NCBI GenBank assembly: GCA_052035735.1
Contig: JBPOHI010000007.1
Span: forward strand, 62,001-126,000
DNA: 64,000 bases
Direction: 5' to 3'
Source: JAGPDF01 sp052035735
Lineage (GTDB): Bacteria; Acidobacteriota; Thermoanaerobaculia; Multivoradales; JAGPDF01
Part shown: piece after piece, positions 53,110 to 60,473 of the stretch
Layout: each line of letters starts with the position of its first letter
Position numbering within the stretch: the first letter of the stretch is position 1
Notes under the pieces: model-generated
What the model was told of the DNA's origin: nothing
Database searches by the model: none
Seen by the model: the letters and a program-made list of their open reading frames with translations, nothing else
Translations under genes and position numbers: made by a program

Positions 53110-54392
53110 GACGCCGGCTCGGCCTCGCCGCGGGACTCCTTCTCTTGCTCGGCGGTTCTCCTCTCGCGGTGCGCCAGGCGGCCGCGCAGGAGTCCTGCCA
53201 GAGCGCGCAGTGTCATGCCACCCTGACCCAAGGGAGCGTCGTGCACGAGGCGGCCGAGAGCTGCGACAACTGCCACGAGGCGACGGCGGCGGAGCATCCC
53301 CAGAAGGGGGTGAAGACGTTCAAGCTGAACGAGAGCGAGCCGGCACTGTGCGTCAACTGCCACGACGGCCTGGGCGGCAAGGCGCAGGTTCACGAACCGT
53401 TCGCGGACGGAAGCTGCACCACCTGCCACGCACCGCACGCATCGAACCAGGCCCGCCTTCTCCTCAAGCCGCAGAAAGAGCTCTGCTCCGACTGCCACTC
53501 GGAGCCCGGCGAAGTCGCCCATCCTCACGGACCGGTGGAGGCCGGCGACTGCACCGCCTGTCATGCGCCGCACAGCTCGGACAACCAGCCGCTGCTCGCC
53601 GGCAAGGGAGATGCGCTTTGCACCGAATGCCACTCCGATGTCGCCGATCTGCTGAAGGCGAAGAAGGTCCAGCACGCGGCGCTCGACGACGGCTGCACCT
53701 CGTGCCACCGGCCGCACGGCGGCGCGAATCCGAAGCTCCTTGCCGAAGCCGGGCAGGCGCTCTGCTTCCAGTGCCACGACGACATCGCCGCGAAGATCCA
53801 GAATTCGCCGGTCGCGCACGAGGTGATCGCTTCGGCCAAGGGCTGCGCCTCGTGCCACTCGCCGCACGCCGCCGACCAGAAGGGGCTGCTGGTCGAGAGC
53901 GAGAAAGACACCTGTCTCGGTTGCCACGACGAGGTGATCACCAAGGAGATGACCGTGCTGCACGGGCCGATCCGCGACGGCTCCTGCACGGAGTGCCACG
54001 ATCCGCACGGCGCGCGCGAGGCGAAGCTCCTCAAGGAGTCGTTCCCGGCGACGGCCTACGTGCCGTATTCGGACACGGCCTACGCGCTCTGCTTCAGCTG
54101 CCACGAGCGCGATCTGCTGAAGTACCCGGACACCTCGTTCGCCACCGGCTTCCGCGACGGCGAGCGGAATCTCCACTTCCTGCACGTCAACAACGCCCAG
54201 AAGGGTAGAAGCTGCGCCCTGTGCCACAACCTGCACGGCGCGGCGAACGACGCCCTGATCGCCGACAGCGTGGCCTTCGGCAACTGGAAGCTGCCGCTCA
54301 AGTTCGTGAAGACCGACAACGGCGGCTCCTGCTCCCCCGGCTGCCACCGCCCAGCGGCCTACGACCGCAAGAGCGCGGCGAAGAAGCCCTAG
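53103..54392 (+). CDS. Multiheme c-type cytochrome with 13 CXXCH plus two non-canonical motifs
   Basis: 429 residues from ATG 53103. A signal peptide ends near AAAQE (residue 30). Thirteen CXXCH motifs span residues about 50-375, several followed by xPH (CHAPH, CHRPH, CHSPH, CHDPH), typical of doubled-CXXCH proteins. Two extra candidates are a CX4CH at residues 32-38 (CQSAQCH) and a CX3CH at 410-415 (CSPGCH), giving up to 15 hemes. Family knowledge: an exported electron-transfer protein. It is divergent from the decaheme-porin pair and could feed it from the periplasm or act outside. It has no lipobox or membrane anchor. Confidence 0.92.
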   Translation: MHGRRLGLAAGLLLLLGGSPLAVRQAAAQESCQSAQCHATLTQGSVVHEAAESCDNCHEATAAEHPQKGVKTFKLNESEPALCVNCHDGLGGKAQVHEPFADGSCTTCHAPHASNQARLLLKPQKELCSDCHSEPGEVAHPHGPVEAGDCTACHAPHSSDNQPLLAGKGDALCTECHSDVADLLKAKKVQHAALDDGCTSCHRPHGGANPKLLAEAGQALCFQCHDDIAAKIQNSPVAHEVIASAKGCASCHSPHAADQKGLLVESEKDTCLGCHDEVITKEMTVLHGPIRDGSCTECHDPHGAREAKLLKESFPATAYVPYSDTAYALCFSCHERDLLKYPDTSFATGFRDGERNLHFLHVNNAQKGRSCALCHNLHGAANDALIADSVAFGNWKLPLKFVKTDNGGSCSPGCHRPAAYDRKSAAKKP

Positions 54393-54429
54393 GAAGACCT
54401 TCCGAGTTGGCCTCGCAAGCTCTTGCTCG

Positions 54430-54532
54430 GGGTCCTGTCTGGCCCTCTTGGCAAGTCCCCGCGACGGGTCCTGTCTGGCCCGCTTCCCATGGGTCCTCGC
54501 ACTGAAGAAGCGCGCTCCGGGCCCATGGGAGC
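54430..54532. repeat. Short direct and inverted repeats downstream of the 15-motif cytochrome gene
   Basis: The 16-mer gggtcctgtctggccc occurs at 54430-54445 and 54466-54481 (period 36). Right after it, cttcccatgggtcc (54483-54496) and gggcccatgggagc (54519-54532) form an imperfect inverted repeat, each centred on CCCATGGG. No ORF in this stretch looks coding. Confidence 0.65.
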
Positions 54533-54596
54533 CCTCGGTCCAGCCACCCCTCGCTCGACGCTGCTGAACAGAGAGCCTCGCTGGGGCGCTCTGGCG

Positions 54597-54653
54597 CTCG
54601 GGATTCAAAGTGGGCGACCACGCCTCAAATAGGAGCCGACTTTGAATCCCGAG
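54597..54653. repeat. 15-bp perfect inverted repeat
   Basis: ctcgggattcaaagt (54597-54611) and actttgaatcccgag (54639-54653) are exact reverse complements with a 27-bp spacer. It lies between the two convergent cytochrome genes and lacks a T-run, so a terminator role is uncertain. Confidence 0.8.
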
Positions 54654-54666
54654 TGCCGGAGTGACC

Positions 54667-54774
54667 CGACCAGCGACGCATCGTTCGAATAGGGGACCGG
54701 TCGGGGACACACGTTGGGGACAGTCGATCGTGTGTCCCAAACAACTGTCCCTGCCGGCGCGCGACCAGCGACGC
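54667..54774. repeat. MITE-like palindromic element flanked by 13-bp direct repeats
   Basis: cgaccagcgacgc occurs at 54667-54679 and again at 54762-54774. Between them lie two interleaved inverted repeats: gggacacacg (54704-54713) with cgtgtgtccc (54729-54738), and gggacagt (54717-54724) with actgtccc (54744-54751). The order A-B-A'-B' could fold as a pseudoknot in RNA. The arms resemble the repeat at 18946-19000. Confidence 0.7.
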
Positions 54775-54798
54775 CGCGAAGCGCGGCAGGCTGGCGCC

Positions 54799-56658
54799 TC
54801 AGGGATACGACGTAGCCGTGTGGGTGACGCCGTGGCAGACCAGCGTGCAGCTGCCCGCGCGCGAGCCGTCGTCCTTGAACGACGGCGGCAGACCATCGGG
54901 GAGCGGCGCGACGATCCGGGTGTCGAAGTTGATCAGATGGGTGTGGTCGCCGGTCGGCCGGAACGCCTCGTCGGCGCTCTCGGCGACGCCGTGCGGATCG
55001 TGACAGGCCGAGCAGGGCGCGCCAGCGGCAAGGTGGCCGCTGTGGCCGCCCCCCGAAGGCGTCGCGCGGAAGGTGCGCGGACGGAAGCTCTGATCGGCGA
55101 GGATGCTCGAGCGCTCGTGACAGCGGTAGCAGAGAGCGTAGTTGTCGTAGCTCTCGCCGGTGCCGTCGACGGTCTCGTAGCGCTCCTTCAGGATCGGCGC
55201 AAAATCCGAGCCGTGCGGGCCGCGCGAGCCCCCGTCATCGTCGGCGTGACAGTCGGTGCAGCCGATCTGGTTCGAGGCGGTCATCTGCGGAGAGAGCGAA
55301 GAGGGCAGGCTCGGCACGTCGACGCCACGCCCCATCTCGATCACCGGGTGGAACGACGGATTGGCAGCATCGAAGTCGCGCCGTGTGTTGGTGCTGGCCA
55401 CGACCCGTGGTACGAACTCCGAGTCGGGGGTGTTGTCGCCGTGACAGCGCAGACAGATTTCGTACTCGTAGGTGGCCGGGAAGACCTCGGCGCCGTTGCG
55501 GTCGATGCCGGCGACGCCGCGCAACGCTCCGGAGACGTACGGCATCTCGGCGGGCAGGGAGTTCGCCTGGTGGGGATTGTGGCAGTCGGCGCAACCGACG
55601 GTGGTGATGTCGGACTGGAAGCGGCCGGCGAGGCCGCGCGCCAGGCCGGAGGGCAGGCCGGTCGACTCCGGATGGGAGGAGAGTTTCCGCACCTGGCTGG
55701 CGATGTCCGACCGGCCGGCGCCGCCGCCTGCGGCGGGAAGGCCGGCGAGCGCCTGCGCCCCGGCGACGTGCGGCGGATCCGGCGGGTCGCTCGAATGGCA
55801 GCTGGTGCACAGAAAGGGCGCCGGCGGATCGGCGGTGAAGTTGAGCAACTGCTCCGAGGTCGCGGCGAAATGCGGTGTGTGGCACGCCTCGCACCCCCAC
55901 TCGTCGAGCTGAGTCCAGGTCGGCCAGGTCTTCGGCGGCCGCGGCAGGAGCCCGGCGACCGACGCCGTCGAGGTCGCGTGCGCCGAGCTCGCCCAGTCGG
56001 TGACCTGATGGCAGGTGATGCACAGCGCCGACTGCCGGTTGTCCTTGACCAGAAAGCGCCCGTACTGGTCGTTGTGGGGATCGTGGCAGGTCGAGCAGTG
56101 AAGCTCGTCGATGCCGCCGAAGACCAGGTCATCGGGAGGCAGCGGTTGGAGCTCGACGTTGGGCAGCGAGGCGCTGTAGGGAAACGACACCGGATGGTGG
56201 GAGGAGAGGTCGAGACCGAAGTCGGAGAGGCTCCCCGGCGGCAACTGGCCGCTGCCGTTCATGGCGATGCCGGGGGTCGGATTCAGCACCGCTCCCATCG
56301 CCACCGTGCCGTCGTGGCAGGTGAGGCAGAGCTTGGTCGGTCCCGACGGCTGGGGAAGGATGCCGGCGCCGAGCGACGGGCTGGCATAGACCGAATAGAC
56401 CTGCGGCTCGATCTCGCGGTTCCACAGCGGCGAGTTGGGGGCCGCGTTGTGAGGCGTGTGGCAGAAGACGCAGATTCGCGTCTCGCTCTGGGCCTGGACC
56501 GGTCCGGGTCCGGAGAGCGAGAGATTGTGCCGCGTGTCGACCATGTCGGACGCCGACTGCGCCGCGAGCGGGCCTCCCCAGATGGCGGCCGAGAGGACGC
56601 CGACCCACAGGGCTTGCGCGAAGCGGCGCGGGCGCCGGTCAGATACCGCTGGCGACAT
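54799..56658 (-). CDS. Large multiheme c-type cytochrome with 11 CXXCH and one CX3CH
   Basis: 619 residues from ATG 56658, with AGGAGG three bases upstream. A signal peptide (to about residue 34) is followed by eleven CXXCH motifs (CVFCH, CLTCH, CSTCH, CITCH, CEACH, CTSCH, CADCH, CLRCH, CTDCH, CYRCH, CSACH) and a final CTLVCH (CX3CH, residues 604-609). The N-terminal four-heme part (RICVFCHTPHN, PLWNREIEPQVYSVY, CHDGTVAMG, HHPVSF) closely matches the tetraheme protein at 61930-62748. It is the last gene of the NHL-pentaheme-barrel-NHL operon, its start 20 nt inside the NHL gene. Probably the surface-exposed cytochrome of that conduit (inference). Confidence 0.9.
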   Translation of the reverse strand: MSPAVSDRRPRRFAQALWVGVLSAAIWGGPLAAQSASDMVDTRHNLSLSGPGPVQAQSETRICVFCHTPHNAAPNSPLWNREIEPQVYSVYASPSLGAGILPQPSGPTKLCLTCHDGTVAMGAVLNPTPGIAMNGSGQLPPGSLSDFGLDLSSHHPVSFPYSASLPNVELQPLPPDDLVFGGIDELHCSTCHDPHNDQYGRFLVKDNRQSALCITCHQVTDWASSAHATSTASVAGLLPRPPKTWPTWTQLDEWGCEACHTPHFAATSEQLLNFTADPPAPFLCTSCHSSDPPDPPHVAGAQALAGLPAAGGGAGRSDIASQVRKLSSHPESTGLPSGLARGLAGRFQSDITTVGCADCHNPHQANSLPAEMPYVSGALRGVAGIDRNGAEVFPATYEYEICLRCHGDNTPDSEFVPRVVASTNTRRDFDAANPSFHPVIEMGRGVDVPSLPSSLSPQMTASNQIGCTDCHADDDGGSRGPHGSDFAPILKERYETVDGTGESYDNYALCYRCHERSSILADQSFRPRTFRATPSGGGHSGHLAAGAPCSACHDPHGVAESADEAFRPTGDHTHLINFDTRIVAPLPDGLPPSFKDDGSRAGSCTLVCHGVTHTATSYP

Positions 56659-57790
56659 AATCCTCCTGGATGCGGAACACTTGGACACGCCGATTGTAGG
56701 TATCGGCGACGTAGAGCTCTCCCGCGGCGCTCACGAAGACGCCCGAGGGAAGCCAGAACTCCCCGGGTGCGGTCCCCCGGCGGCCGAGGGTGAGCAGGAA
56801 GCGGCCGCCCTGATCGAACAACTGCACGTTGTCGAAGACGCTGTCCGCGACATAGATCACGCCGTCCTGGTCGGCGGCCAGGCCCTTCGGCATCGCGAGG
56901 TCGCCCGAGCCATCGCCGTGGCGGCCGAAGGTGCCCAGCGAGGCGCCGCCTTCGTCGAAGGCGCTGACGCGGAAGTTGAGAGTGTCGGCGACGAAGAGCG
57001 TCGCGACGCCGCCAGAGACCGAGCGGAAAAGGTGGGTGGGAAAGTTGAAGTTTCCGGCACTCTCTCCGCGGCCGCCGAAGGAGAGTGCGAGGGTGCCGTC
57101 GGGGTGTAGCGCGAAAATCCGGTGAGCCAGGGTATCGACGACGTAGAGCAACTTCGTCTGCGGGCTCCAGGCGACCCCGGTCGGGCGCTGCCACGGCGTC
57201 TCACCGGCCGTCCGGCTGCTCCATAGGAGCTCGCCCTGCGCTCCGAACGCGAGGACCCGGCCGGCGGAGTCGGTGAGATAGAGCCGCGAGGCGTCATCGA
57301 ATGCCAGGCCGATCGGCGAGACGATCGGCGCCTTCGCCTCACCGGTGAGCTGCAGGTAGCGGCCGGAAGCGCCGGCAGGCTCGCGGGAGGCCTGCGCGCC
57401 GCCTGTGGCACCCGGGCGCGAGGAGTCGGGGAGGTAAAGGTGAACGCACCGGCGTCCCATGTCGGCGACAGCGATCCGGCCGTCGGCGCCCACTGCGACC
57501 GCGACCGGCAGGACGAAGGCGCTGAGGTCAGCCCTCTCCTCGCCAAAGGCAACGGCGCGCAGCGCCCGTCCCGCGCTCGCCCGAGCGCTGAAGCCGGTGA
57601 GCGAGCGGACGAAGGTGAGCTTCGGCGGATTGGGCGGAAAGGGCCATTGCAGCTTCACCTGGGGCAGCTCGACGCGCGGAGCGTAAGCGGTCGAGCTGCA
57701 GCTCCCCGTGAGCACGGCGAGTGCCGTGAGGGCGAGAGCGGTCGCGGCGAGGCCGGGCGAGGCGGGGAGCGGGCGGCGGAACCGGTTCAT
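56639..57790 (-). CDS. NHL-repeat lipoprotein
   Basis: 383 residues from ATG 57790. A lipobox-like signal (VLTGSCSS, Cys at about 31) precedes about six NHL beta-propeller blades: VAVGADGRIAVADMGRRCVH, GLAFDDASRLYLTDSAGRVL, GVAWSPQTKLLYVVDTLAHR, LFVADTLNFRVSAFD, GLAADQDGVIYVADSVFDN and GVFVSAAGELYVADTYNRR. Family knowledge: NHL propellers are protein- or ligand-binding scaffolds, and such genes are often seen beside multiheme cytochromes. It starts 10 bp after the barrel gene and overlaps the 12-heme gene, so it is an integral operon member. Confidence 0.9.
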   Translation of the reverse strand: MNRFRRPLPASPGLAATALALTALAVLTGSCSSTAYAPRVELPQVKLQWPFPPNPPKLTFVRSLTGFSARASAGRALRAVAFGEERADLSAFVLPVAVAVGADGRIAVADMGRRCVHLYLPDSSRPGATGGAQASREPAGASGRYLQLTGEAKAPIVSPIGLAFDDASRLYLTDSAGRVLAFGAQGELLWSSRTAGETPWQRPTGVAWSPQTKLLYVVDTLAHRIFALHPDGTLALSFGGRGESAGNFNFPTHLFRSVSGGVATLFVADTLNFRVSAFDEGGASLGTFGRHGDGSGDLAMPKGLAADQDGVIYVADSVFDNVQLFDQGGRFLLTLGRRGTAPGEFWLPSGVFVSAAGELYVADTYNRRVQVFRIQEDYVASGI

Positions 57791-57800
57791 CGCGTGCAGC

Positions 57801-59855
57801 CTAGAACAGGTCGCGGCGCAGCCGGAGGTAGTAGAGCTTGCGCGAGCGTCCGCTGACGGAAATGCCTGCGCCCTCGGCTTCGCTGTCGTAGATCGTCGCG
57901 CCCGCCGAGAGGTCGGTGCGACCCAGCTTCCACGACAGCGACGCGTTGAGCGAATGCGAGCGCGAGTCGAAGCTGCTGTGGTTCTCCGAGTACGAACCGC
58001 CGAGCGAGAGAAGCAGTCGCTGCCGGAAGAGCTTCTGCTGGAGATCCGCGGCGACCATGTCGGAGGTCTGCACCTCGGCCGCGAGCGAGCCCGAACGCCC
58101 CTCCGGAAAGTCCCACCGGCGGTGCGAGAGGGAGCCGTGCAGGCGGGTTGTGCGCGACAGCGAGCCGGTGTACTGGAGCTCGCCGAGCCAGAGCGAATAG
58201 GGGCCGATCTCCCAGGCCACGTCGCGGTACTCGCCGCGGGCACGCAGGCCGCGCCAGCGGAAGACGAGGCCGGCAGTGGTCGTGGTCGAATCGGGAGTCG
58301 CTCCCGGATAGACGCCGGATTCGACCTCCGAATCGACGGTCGCATAGCTGGCGTAAGGAGTCAGCAGGTCGTCGAACAGCGCGACGCTCGCGCTCGCACT
58401 CTTGTAGTGCGAGGTGAGAGCAAAGGTGCCGGAAGCGAGAGAGTAGGAGGCGACGAAGTCGTAGCTCCCCGGCAGGGTGAACTGCGGCGGCAGCGAGAGC
58501 ACCTGGACCTCGAGCGCGTTGACGAGAGTGGACACCAGGTAGTGCAACCCCTCCTGCAGCTGGATGGACTCGAACGGCGAGATCGGCGACCGCACGTAAA
58601 CGGCGAGGGAGGGCGCATCGACGTTCTCCTGCAGCAGGGCGAACGTGCCGGGGACGGCGACGCCGGGATGGGGCTCGTTCACCACGTCGCCGCGTCCGAA
58701 GCTCTCGATCTCGCTCTGGCCCAGGTTGGCGCCGAGCAGCAGGCGGCCGTGCGGGATGCTCTTGTCGTAGGCGAAGGCGAGCTGATGTCCGGTTGAGCTA
58801 CTGTCGCCGCCTCGAGACTCCTGCTCGCCGCGCGTGAAACGGTAGCTGGTGGTGAGGCTCTCGAAGAGCTGATGCGAGAGCAGCGCGGAGAGGTCGCGCG
58901 TGAGGCTGGAGAGCGCGCGCGCCTGCCCGGGGGCGGCGTCGGGAAAGCGGTTGTCGCTCTTCTGATGCCGATAGAAGACCTCGCCGCGGAAGTCGAGCGG
59001 CAGCCGGACTTCGAAACGCTCGCGCCAGATGAGCTGCTCGCTCTCGAAGCGCTTCGAGCCCGGATCTTCCTGTTCGAAGAGCGTCGAGCTCAGATTCGAA
59101 TCCAGGCGATAGCGCCCGAAGGAGAGAAGGTTGCCCGCGGTCGCTTCGCGATTCGATCCGGTGAGGCCGCTGTTGCGCTCGAAGCGCGAAGGCTTGAAAG
59201 AGGCAGTTGCCGAGATGTAGTCGTTGTCCTGAAACAGCTTGAAGTACTCGCCGTCGAGCCCGAGTCGCTCGACCCGGGAGCTCTGCTTTCCCGAGGTCAG
59301 CTCATCGTCGCTGTAACGCGCGTGGACGAAGTACGGCTTCCTCCGGTACCGGAAGTCGGCTCCATGGGTCGTCGAGATGCTGTTCTCGCGCCCGGCAAAG
59401 CGCTCGGTGAAGAGCGGTTCGTAGCGCCGGGCGAAGAGGCTCAGATTGTAAGGGTGCTCGGGCAGGAGGTGGAGGTTGAAGTCGTACTCGAAACCGTCGT
59501 CCGGCCGCCACTCCTCGGCCGGGACGAGCGAAGTGCCGTAGCGCTCCTGGGAGACGACGCCGGTCACCGCGGCGCGGTAGAGCAGGAAGCGCGGATGGTA
59601 GACGTACCCGTTCGAGAAGAGGGTCAGCTTCTCCTTGAAGAAGGTGTCGCTCCAGCGGAAGGTCCGGTCGGCGTAGCGGTTCTCCTCCGCTTCGTAGAGC
59701 CCGTTCACCTCCAGGTAGGCGCCGTTGTCGAGCGTACGCGGCAGAAGGTCGGTCCACGCCGCAAAGGCCGCCCGTCCGTCCAGCGCAGCGAGGAACCCAC
59801 CCAGGACCAGCACCAGGAGAAGCGTGGCGGGCAGCCGGCGGTGGGTGTGGCGCAC
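57801..59855 (-). CDS. Large outer-membrane beta-barrel, putative porin of second cytochrome conduit
   Basis: 684 residues from a GTG at 59855, five bases after the pentaheme stop. A signal peptide (to about residue 32) is followed by many amphipathic strands with charged turns (FFKEKLTLFSNGYVYHPRFL, YNLSLFARRYEPLFTERF, RLDSNLSSTLFEQEDPGSKR, TRLHGSLSHRRWDFPEGR) and a C-terminal Phe (YLRLRRDLF). It is not a clear MtrB/PioB homologue: the MtrB N-terminal pattern is missing. Its position between cytochrome genes suggests it houses the pentaheme or 12-heme protein across the outer membrane, as in Geobacter-type porin-cytochrome complexes. Confidence 0.85.
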   Translation of the reverse strand: MRHTHRRLPATLLLVLVLGGFLAALDGRAAFAAWTDLLPRTLDNGAYLEVNGLYEAEENRYADRTFRWSDTFFKEKLTLFSNGYVYHPRFLLYRAAVTGVVSQERYGTSLVPAEEWRPDDGFEYDFNLHLLPEHPYNLSLFARRYEPLFTERFAGRENSISTTHGADFRYRRKPYFVHARYSDDELTSGKQSSRVERLGLDGEYFKLFQDNDYISATASFKPSRFERNSGLTGSNREATAGNLLSFGRYRLDSNLSSTLFEQEDPGSKRFESEQLIWRERFEVRLPLDFRGEVFYRHQKSDNRFPDAAPGQARALSSLTRDLSALLSHQLFESLTTSYRFTRGEQESRGGDSSSTGHQLAFAYDKSIPHGRLLLGANLGQSEIESFGRGDVVNEPHPGVAVPGTFALLQENVDAPSLAVYVRSPISPFESIQLQEGLHYLVSTLVNALEVQVLSLPPQFTLPGSYDFVASYSLASGTFALTSHYKSASASVALFDDLLTPYASYATVDSEVESGVYPGATPDSTTTTAGLVFRWRGLRARGEYRDVAWEIGPYSLWLGELQYTGSLSRTTRLHGSLSHRRWDFPEGRSGSLAAEVQTSDMVAADLQQKLFRQRLLLSLGGSYSENHSSFDSRSHSLNASLSWKLGRTDLSAGATIYDSEAEGAGISVSGRSRKLYYLRLRRDLF

Positions 59856-59860
59856 GCTCG

Positions 59861-60448
59861 TCAGGCTCCGGGGCGCAGCAGGAACTTGCGGTCGGACATG
59901 TGCGGCTCGTGGCAGTCGGTGCAGTCGGCGTTCTCACCGCCGTGCCCGTTGCCCTCCGGAAGGGCCGACAGGGAGGCGCGATCGTGACAGTGGAGGCAGA
60001 AGCCGTCCGAAGCGGAGACCAGCAGAAAGCGGTTCGCCGAGCGGTGCGGATCGTGGCAGACGAGGCAGCCGCCCGAGGCCAGCGGACCGTGAACATAGGC
60101 CTTGGCGGTGTCGAGGGCGTGGCAGCGCAGGCAGAGCTGGTCGGCGGGCAAGACCAGGGCGTTGGTCGCTCCGGCGTCGTGGCAGGCGCCGCACAACTTC
60201 GCGGCATAGGGACCGTGTTCCCCTGGCCGGACGAGCTGGCGACCGACGCTCGCAGTGACTCCAGGAGCTGTGGAGGCCACAGCGACGACGGGCTCGGGGA
60301 CGCCGTCGAAGAAGAAGGAGAGGAGGCGATGATGCCTGGCGCTGCTGCAGCCGGCGACGAGGGCCAGCACGACGAGGGCTGCCGGTGCCAGCGGCGCGCT
60401 GCGAGCGCGTCGCGACACTCCCCAACAACGATTGGCGCGCCGTCTCAT
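59861..60448 (-). CDS. Pentaheme c-type cytochrome lipoprotein
   Basis: 195 residues from ATG 60448. A lipobox (ALVAGCSS, Cys at about 34) is followed by HHRLLSFFFDGVPEPV, an uncharged segment with a His pair. Five CXXCH motifs follow: CGACH, CLRCH, CLVCH, CLHCH and CTDCH, spaced over about 105 residues. The end is CHEPHMSDRKFLLRPG. Probably periplasm-facing and anchored to a membrane. It is the second gene of the operon, 25 bp after an NHL gene and 5 bp before the barrel gene. It would be the periplasmic electron donor to the barrel complex (inference). Confidence 0.9.
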   Translation of the reverse strand: MRRRANRCWGVSRRARSAPLAPAALVVLALVAGCSSARHHRLLSFFFDGVPEPVVAVASTAPGVTASVGRQLVRPGEHGPYAAKLCGACHDAGATNALVLPADQLCLRCHALDTAKAYVHGPLASGGCLVCHDPHRSANRFLLVSASDGFCLHCHDRASLSALPEGNGHGGENADCTDCHEPHMSDRKFLLRPGA

Positions 60449-60473
60449 CCGGGCAGGTACGGCTGCAGAGCGC

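Noticed and set aside
52767..54896. A very long minus-strand reading frame (51867-54896) joining the decaheme cytochrome to about 700 upstream residues
   Set aside because: The upstream part is Arg/Ala-rich antisense sequence over the 15-motif cytochrome gene. The decaheme gene has its own signal peptide and an AGGAGG site at ATG 52766.
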